Shown here: one piece after another, positions 59,325 through 64,000 of the stretch
Layout of the letters: the number at the start of each line of letters is the position of its first letter
How positions within the stretch are numbered: position 1 is the stretch's first letter
Source: Hexactinellida sp. DTS-2022
Taxonomy: Eukaryota > Porifera > Hexactinellida
Length of the DNA: 64,000 nt
Direction of reading: 5' to 3'
NCBI GenBank assembly: GCA_028753945.1
Contig: JAPNXP010000014.1
Location: 124,001 to 188,000, forward strand
Translations under genes and position numbers: made by a program
Notes under the pieces: generated by a model
Told to the model about the DNA's origin: nothing
The model's input: only the letters and a program-made list of their open reading frames with translations
Databases searched by the model: none

Positions 59325-59465
59325 CAATAAACTCCCGTTATAACGAAATGGATATTTTCCCCCAGAGCACTAAATGCATTAATTATTATCCGCTTATAAC
59401 GAATATCTGGATATAACGAAGGAATTTACAGGTCCCAAGCACTTCGTTATAACGAGAGTTCACTG
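59325..59465. mobile_element. Family-D MITE, intergenic
   Basis: From CAATAAACTCCCGTTATAAC to GTTATAACGAGAGTTCACTG-TA, followed directly by about 40 bases of a family-E element (GGCATCCACTG-TA). Confidence 0.75.
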
Positions 59466-61244
59466 TATGCAGTTCCCGACGAGTTCTTATAACCGGCATC
59501 CACTGTATTACTATATTTGTAGTCATCTGCTACAAAATGCATATTCCCCTAAACTGCCATTTGTCCCCCTTTGGACATACAAGTTGATAGTATCAATTGG
59601 AACAAGGATTATAATCCATTTCAATCTGGTGCCAGACTTTGGAACCGAATTGATTAGCCAATCAATTGTCATTCAGAGACAGGGGACTATCCAACCAAAG
59701 TTGGATGGCATTTTGGCGCCCGAAACAGTGCATTTAATGGCTGCTAATTCAGGCTTTTAAGCGCCAATTATGAAATGCAAAATTTTTAATAATCAGAATT
59801 CTGATCAATTATGAAATAGGTAAACAGGTACAAATTAAAGCTTCCTTTTGATTGGATGGCCTCTAATGTGTACCTAGTCAATGTGACTGTTTGGTTAAGT
59901 GGTTTGTGGCACCCTTGTGGCTCTGACAATGTGTCGAGCCAATCTAACGAACTCTGTTCGAATAAGAGGCAAATAGAACGCCATTCGATTGGCTTACAAG
60001 TATGAAAATTAACAGGGAGTTGCGAATTTAAATTTGAATGGTATCTTTCAGAGGGAATTAATTGTTTGGCAATAATATTGATTATAAATGGTAACATAAT
60101 TCATATTCCATATTTACTACTTTAGCACATTAGTATATAGTTGTTAAAAGGTTATAAAAATTGATAAAAAGGCAGGTTTTAATTGGTATCAATATATATT
60201 ATCTTATAATAACTAAACCATGTTACTAATTTGTGACCAATCAAATCTAGGTATTATGAACTCACCAAGGGATTGGTTGATAACAGAGATTAAGTGACCA
60301 ATCATTTTAGAGAATTTAATAGTCAAAGCATGAGACATGTCTCGACATTGGATATAATAAAATTGATATCCTTCCAATAATAAATTAACAAAAGATAAGA
60401 AATGAAAAGGTTTAACAATGAATATTTAACAACCAGACATTATTTATAATAAGAGTACCGTCGGCGAATTTAATGGAACAAATTAATTTTGTAACTAATA
60501 CGTACTGTATTGGAACTGATTTTAAGAATTTACATGTTACTTATTAAATTAAAAGTGGAAATGAATGCTTTTAAATCTACCAATTAAATCCATTAATAAT
60601 ATTCTAAATTTTAATGCTGAAAAATCCAATCAAACAATAAAGCCTGAATAATAAATAAAGATATTGACTAATCAATTAATAGAATTGTGAATTAATTAAC
60701 GATAAAATTATCAATCTGCTACACAACCAAAAACCCACGAATTCCCGCTTTAATATAGTAGGAACATTCAAATCTGGTTAGATTCAATAAGCAGATTAGA
60801 AACTACTAACGATGGCATAAACTCAAATATGCCTGTATTAAATGGCCTAGGCCAGGAGTGATAATTATCACAAAAAGTGTCGTGTGTCAATCTCCACATT
60901 GAACCACCCACCAAGCTAGTATGCAAATTCAAACATAATTAAATTCACAAAATATGAATAAAATGTCGATTGATTAACTTAAACTTATTAAATTATACAC
61001 ATAAAAAGTTGAGTCGACAATCCTTAATATGTGTCGTCTCGACAAGTGAGTGTCCTGTCATAACAAATAATGTGTCGCCATTCAAACACAATTGCTATTC
61101 TAACTATCAAATACTTAGAATAGTTACATATTTGAATGAACTGGCATAGCAACTGTATAGCTAATGAGTATGGTTTCGGATTACTTAGGTGACTGTTCAG
61201 ATATATAAATAGAATATCATTATATACCAACATTAAATAGAGCA

Positions 61245-63765
61245 ATGAAAAATATGTTTATAAAATTTGTTGTTTGTTATTTGTTGTTGTTGTTTGCATG
61301 TACAACATTTAGTTTTCAGCCAGATTTAATTTTACCACAAAGATGGAGATATTTCGGGAATGGCGAATTAAAAACGCCTCAAGAAGTCAAGCAAACTGAC
61401 AAATATCAAAACAGTAAGTTACTACCAGTTCCAAAATTATATTAGAACAAACGCATATTAAATAAAATAAAGCAATTTTAATCCTTTTATACAGACTGCT
61501 AAAATGAATTCCAGAAGCGCGGTTTTCATTGGCTACAAATGCAACTAATTTGAAATGAATTTCGTGCATTAAATTACATTCCAATTGGTCGAGCGCTGAA
61601 TAAATTCATTTTATAATGTCTGCGAAATGAATTCCAATGCGCGGTTTTTATTGGCTACAAATTGCAACTAATTTGAATTTAATTCGCGCGTTAAGTTAAT
61701 TTATTGGTCAAACTGAACATTGCAATCAATGAATAATAATTCCATTCGATAAGATTTGTTGTTGGGATAAAAACTAGTGTTTAATTAATTCTATTTTTAG
61801 TAACACTCTGGTTTATAATAAACTTATCGAGACGAGAATATCAAAAGCTAAAACGGGCACTGCATAACGAAAATAAAACTAAGAACATTCCAAGCCGAAA
61901 TGACGTCGCTAAGCAAAGAGATGTAGAGGGTCGATTGTTTGAAGGTGACATAAAATTTAACGAACCACTTTTGGACAAAGTATGGCATCTTAGAAAACGG
62001 ACCGAAATACGAACACCAAGAGCGGTATCGAGGTGGCTCAACTCTAGATGGCCAAATGCGACAGTCCCATACCTAATCGACAGTTCTGTTGGTAAGTTAT
62101 TATTTATCAATAAACCAATCAGTGTATAAACAAAGAATTATCCAGGAGCGCGAGACGCACCTTTTGGAGTATGATTTTAAGAAAAAATTAAATTAAATAC
62201 CGGAAAATTTGAAAATTTTAATTTAGAAGCGCGAAAAATTGGAATCTTCTCCTATACCGTAACATTAATTTGTGATTTAGGCGTATGTAATTTGGATCAT
62301 ATCAGGATTAGGAGTGTATTTACAAATGGCTGTATAATACACTGGTGTAAAGACAAAATTATATAATAAATAAGTGCTATTTAATAATATGTAATACAAT
62401 AGAATAGAACAACAAATAACATTATAAAAAGACTGATTAATAAACGATTATTTAATACAAAGTTAATTTACGTAGCAACCAATAATTGACGAAGGAATGG
62501 CACCCAATAGTTTAGAACTTTAATTTGATTATAAAATTCAAACCGTGTTATTATGGACCTATATACGGCTGATTAATTACAAATTAAACAGAGTTATAGT
62601 CAAATAAAGTATAGTGGATACAAACTGTTAATTGATTCTAAATTAATAGTCAATTGTATATCTAATTCCGATAAACTTGATTGGTCAGTTTACAACAGCT
62701 TATAATGACAATCCATATTTGTCCAGCTGATTATCTCTATGGAGACAAAAGCTTGGCGTAGGAATGTGAATATTTGTGAGTGGTATATTACGAATGGGTT
62801 TTGATTTGATGAGAATATCAATTTAATTATTGCCATAATTGTGTATTATTGATAATTAATTCGAAAATATGGGTTCACTCCAAATAAGAAAATGTAAACA
62901 TTAAACCATTTTTGCTAAAATGTAAACAGTCTTGTTTTCCACAGAACTGTTTCATATTAAAATTTGGAACTTGTACAATATATGTTTAGCCCTTTTGCAA
63001 CCTTTTCCCATGTTTATAAATGTGTTTACAAAGCTATAGATTATTCATAGATGAAATTCAATACAATAGATAATTAGGAACTCTATTTGATATTGTCGAC
63101 TAATTATTGAAACCAACTTGGCTACCTATTCAATTAACGAACAATTAATAACCAATTAAGAATTGAGGGTACTCTAATACCCATTGGTCAACACATCCAA
63201 TTAATTTCACGGAAAATCCTCAATTAACTAATTGCCTATAATTGTGAACAGTTTTTTGTCTGCTTATTGTGAACTTTTCATCATGAACAAGCCAAATGGT
63301 CCCAATTTAACAACTTACATAAGGTTTCTATTAAGTTGAGTTCGCTTATTATGAAGTCTCTCTATTATGAACACAATTTTTGGTCCTTTGAATGTTCATA
63401 ATATAAGAACCTGACTGTACCCTGAAATTTTATATTATTTATAGAAATAACTTATATGTAGACCGTCTATTTCTAGACCAGGTTTTCTTACATATACAAT
63501 ACTATTACCCATAGACGGCAGGGCTTTTGGTCTACAAAATTTTAGCTTATTTGTATGGGCTTTTATAGACCGTCTACATATAAGGATGCTCTATAATATA
63601 TACTAAATCGTTTGTATTTCTATTTCATATTATGCTATTTATAGGCATCCGTACAAAAGACCGTATATTTCGCGCCATGCAACACATCTCAATTCGGACC
63701 TGCATTCGGTTTGTAGAACGGACACAGGAAGATAACTATGTGCTATTCGAGGGAAACAACTTCAT
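61245..63765 (+). CDS. Astacin-family zinc metalloprotease, 5' exons (runs off window)
   Basis: This is a secreted zinc endopeptidase of the astacin family (M12A), seen only at its start. Exons: 61245-61413, 61801-62091 and 63645-63765. Phases agree and give 193 codons before the next, unseen exon. The first 22-24 residues are a signal peptide (MKNMFIKFVVCYLLLLFA). The propeptide holds FEGD at 103-106, whose Asp blocks the zinc in astacin zymogens. A basic RKR precedes the mature domain, which starts SRWPNATVPYLID (like RWPNGVVPYVI of astacins) and continues with AMQHISIRTCIRFVERT. The HExxHxxGxxHE zinc site would lie to the right of the window. Substrate and specific subfamily are unknown. 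Confidence 0.85.
62138..62347. mobile_element. Foldback-family repeat, astacin intron 2
   Basis: Contains ATCCAGGAGCGCGAGACGCA, CTTCTCCTATACCGTAACAT and AAATGGCTGTATAATACACT, the same words in the same order as 54290-54450. The mirror arm is missing. Confidence 0.75.
62348..63248. other. Astacin intron 2, AT-rich
   Basis: Very AT-rich intronic DNA with no exon, repeat family or RNA gene that I recognise. Confidence 0.5.
63249..63417. mobile_element. Family-C MITE, astacin intron 2
   Basis: Reverse orientation of the 50319-50484 element: starts CAGTTTTTTGTCTGCTTATT and ends CATAATATAAGAACCTGACTG before TA. Confidence 0.75.
63453..63590. mobile_element. TAGACCGTCTA foldback, astacin intron 2
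   Basis: TATATGTAGACCGTCTATTT at the left is mirrored by TATAGACCGTCTACATATA at the right. The same ends occur in LONP1 intron 5 near 44530-44560. Confidence 0.7.
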
Positions 63766-63812
63766 GTAAGTTCAAATTCCAATGGTGCATTCTCGTAGCT
63801 AACCAGGATATA

Positions 63813-64000
63813 CAGTCGACTCCGCTTAATAGAGTCACCTCGGGACCAGGTTACTTTGACCCGATTAAGCGGAGAAATCTATTAACCGAAATATTTTAAG
63901 CCAAACTGTAATTCAGTCCTATAAATCCTGTTAAATTTTGACCCGATTAAGCGGAGAAATATATTAACCCGAAATATTTTAAGCCAAACTGTAATTCCGT
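63813..64000. mobile_element. Family-B MITE, cut by window edge
   Basis: Starts TA-CAGTCGACTCCGCTTAATAG and has the GACCCGATTAAGCGGAGAAA block twice. The right terminus lies beyond 64000. Confidence 0.75.

Larger units (their letters stand above)
57229..61244. other. AT-rich intergenic region, no gene recognised
   Basis: This 4-kb stretch between the claudin-like and astacin genes holds repeats and AT-rich DNA: a family-A MITE (58507-58704), a diverged copy of the satellite-flank element (59025-59165), a family-D MITE (59325-59465) next to a family-E scrap, and GGAGCGCG/GGCGTATG words. Open frames at 57597, 59467 and 59786 show no family features. Confidence 0.6.

Noticed and set aside
59467..59760. 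97-codon plus-strand frame
   Set aside because: Its first ~15 codons are a MITE end, no family motif is visible and no splice partners are apparent. It may be chance.
59786..60097. 103-codon minus-strand frame
   Set aside because: No recognisable domain, signal or neighbour; composition fits AT-rich intergenic DNA. Not supported as a gene.

Overview
This is a stretch of an animal (metazoan) nuclear genome, AT-rich outside its exons. Every recognisable gene is split by GT-AG introns, and the set (mitochondrial LONP1, ER DNAJB11, proteasome chaperone PSMG3, an RMDN-family protein, a claudin/PMP22-like four-span protein and an astacin protease) fits an invertebrate animal. Compact spacing and very many short pogo-like MITEs bounded by CAGT...ACTG would suit a sponge or another early-branching invertebrate, but the species cannot be fixed from the sequence alone.

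Layout. Positions 1-46444 are dominated by three head-to-tail minus-strand copies of LONP1. The rightmost copy (24460-46444) is complete: 12 exons, 922 codons, with the Ser/Lys protease dyad. The middle copy (9250-22020) keeps exons 9-12. The left copy (170-8857) keeps exons 7-12 and part of exon 6. In every copy intron 10 is filled by an 88-bp satellite array (48, 115 and 176 units plus the same 53-base partial unit), and intron 11 carries a 31-bp minisatellite (8, 15 and 7 units). The copies are joined at two non-homologous junctions: LONP1 exon 6 to mid-PSMG3 near 8854, and LONP1 intron 8 to an intron of a Gln-rich gene near 22085. A complete PSMG3 (23893-24249) lies just downstream of the complete LONP1, and the last two exons of the Gln-rich gene converge on it.

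From 46743 to 57228 lie DNAJB11 (minus, complete, 349 aa) and a claudin-like gene (minus, complete, 214 aa). The first intron of the claudin-like gene contains a whole RMDN-family gene on the opposite strand. From 57229 to 61244 I see only repeats and AT-rich DNA. An astacin-type metalloprotease starts at 61245 and runs off the right edge.

DNAJB11, LONP1 and PSMG3 are consecutive on one strand with gaps of about 300 and 210 bases, and all serve protein quality control (ER lumen, mitochondrial matrix, proteasome assembly). The most unusual content is the intronic satellite: an indel-free 88-bp unit with a 12-bp hairpin and a pogo-TIR/CENP-B-box-like segment. It appears to have grown, shrunk and recombined by whole units while the duplicated LONP1 exons changed only synonymously.
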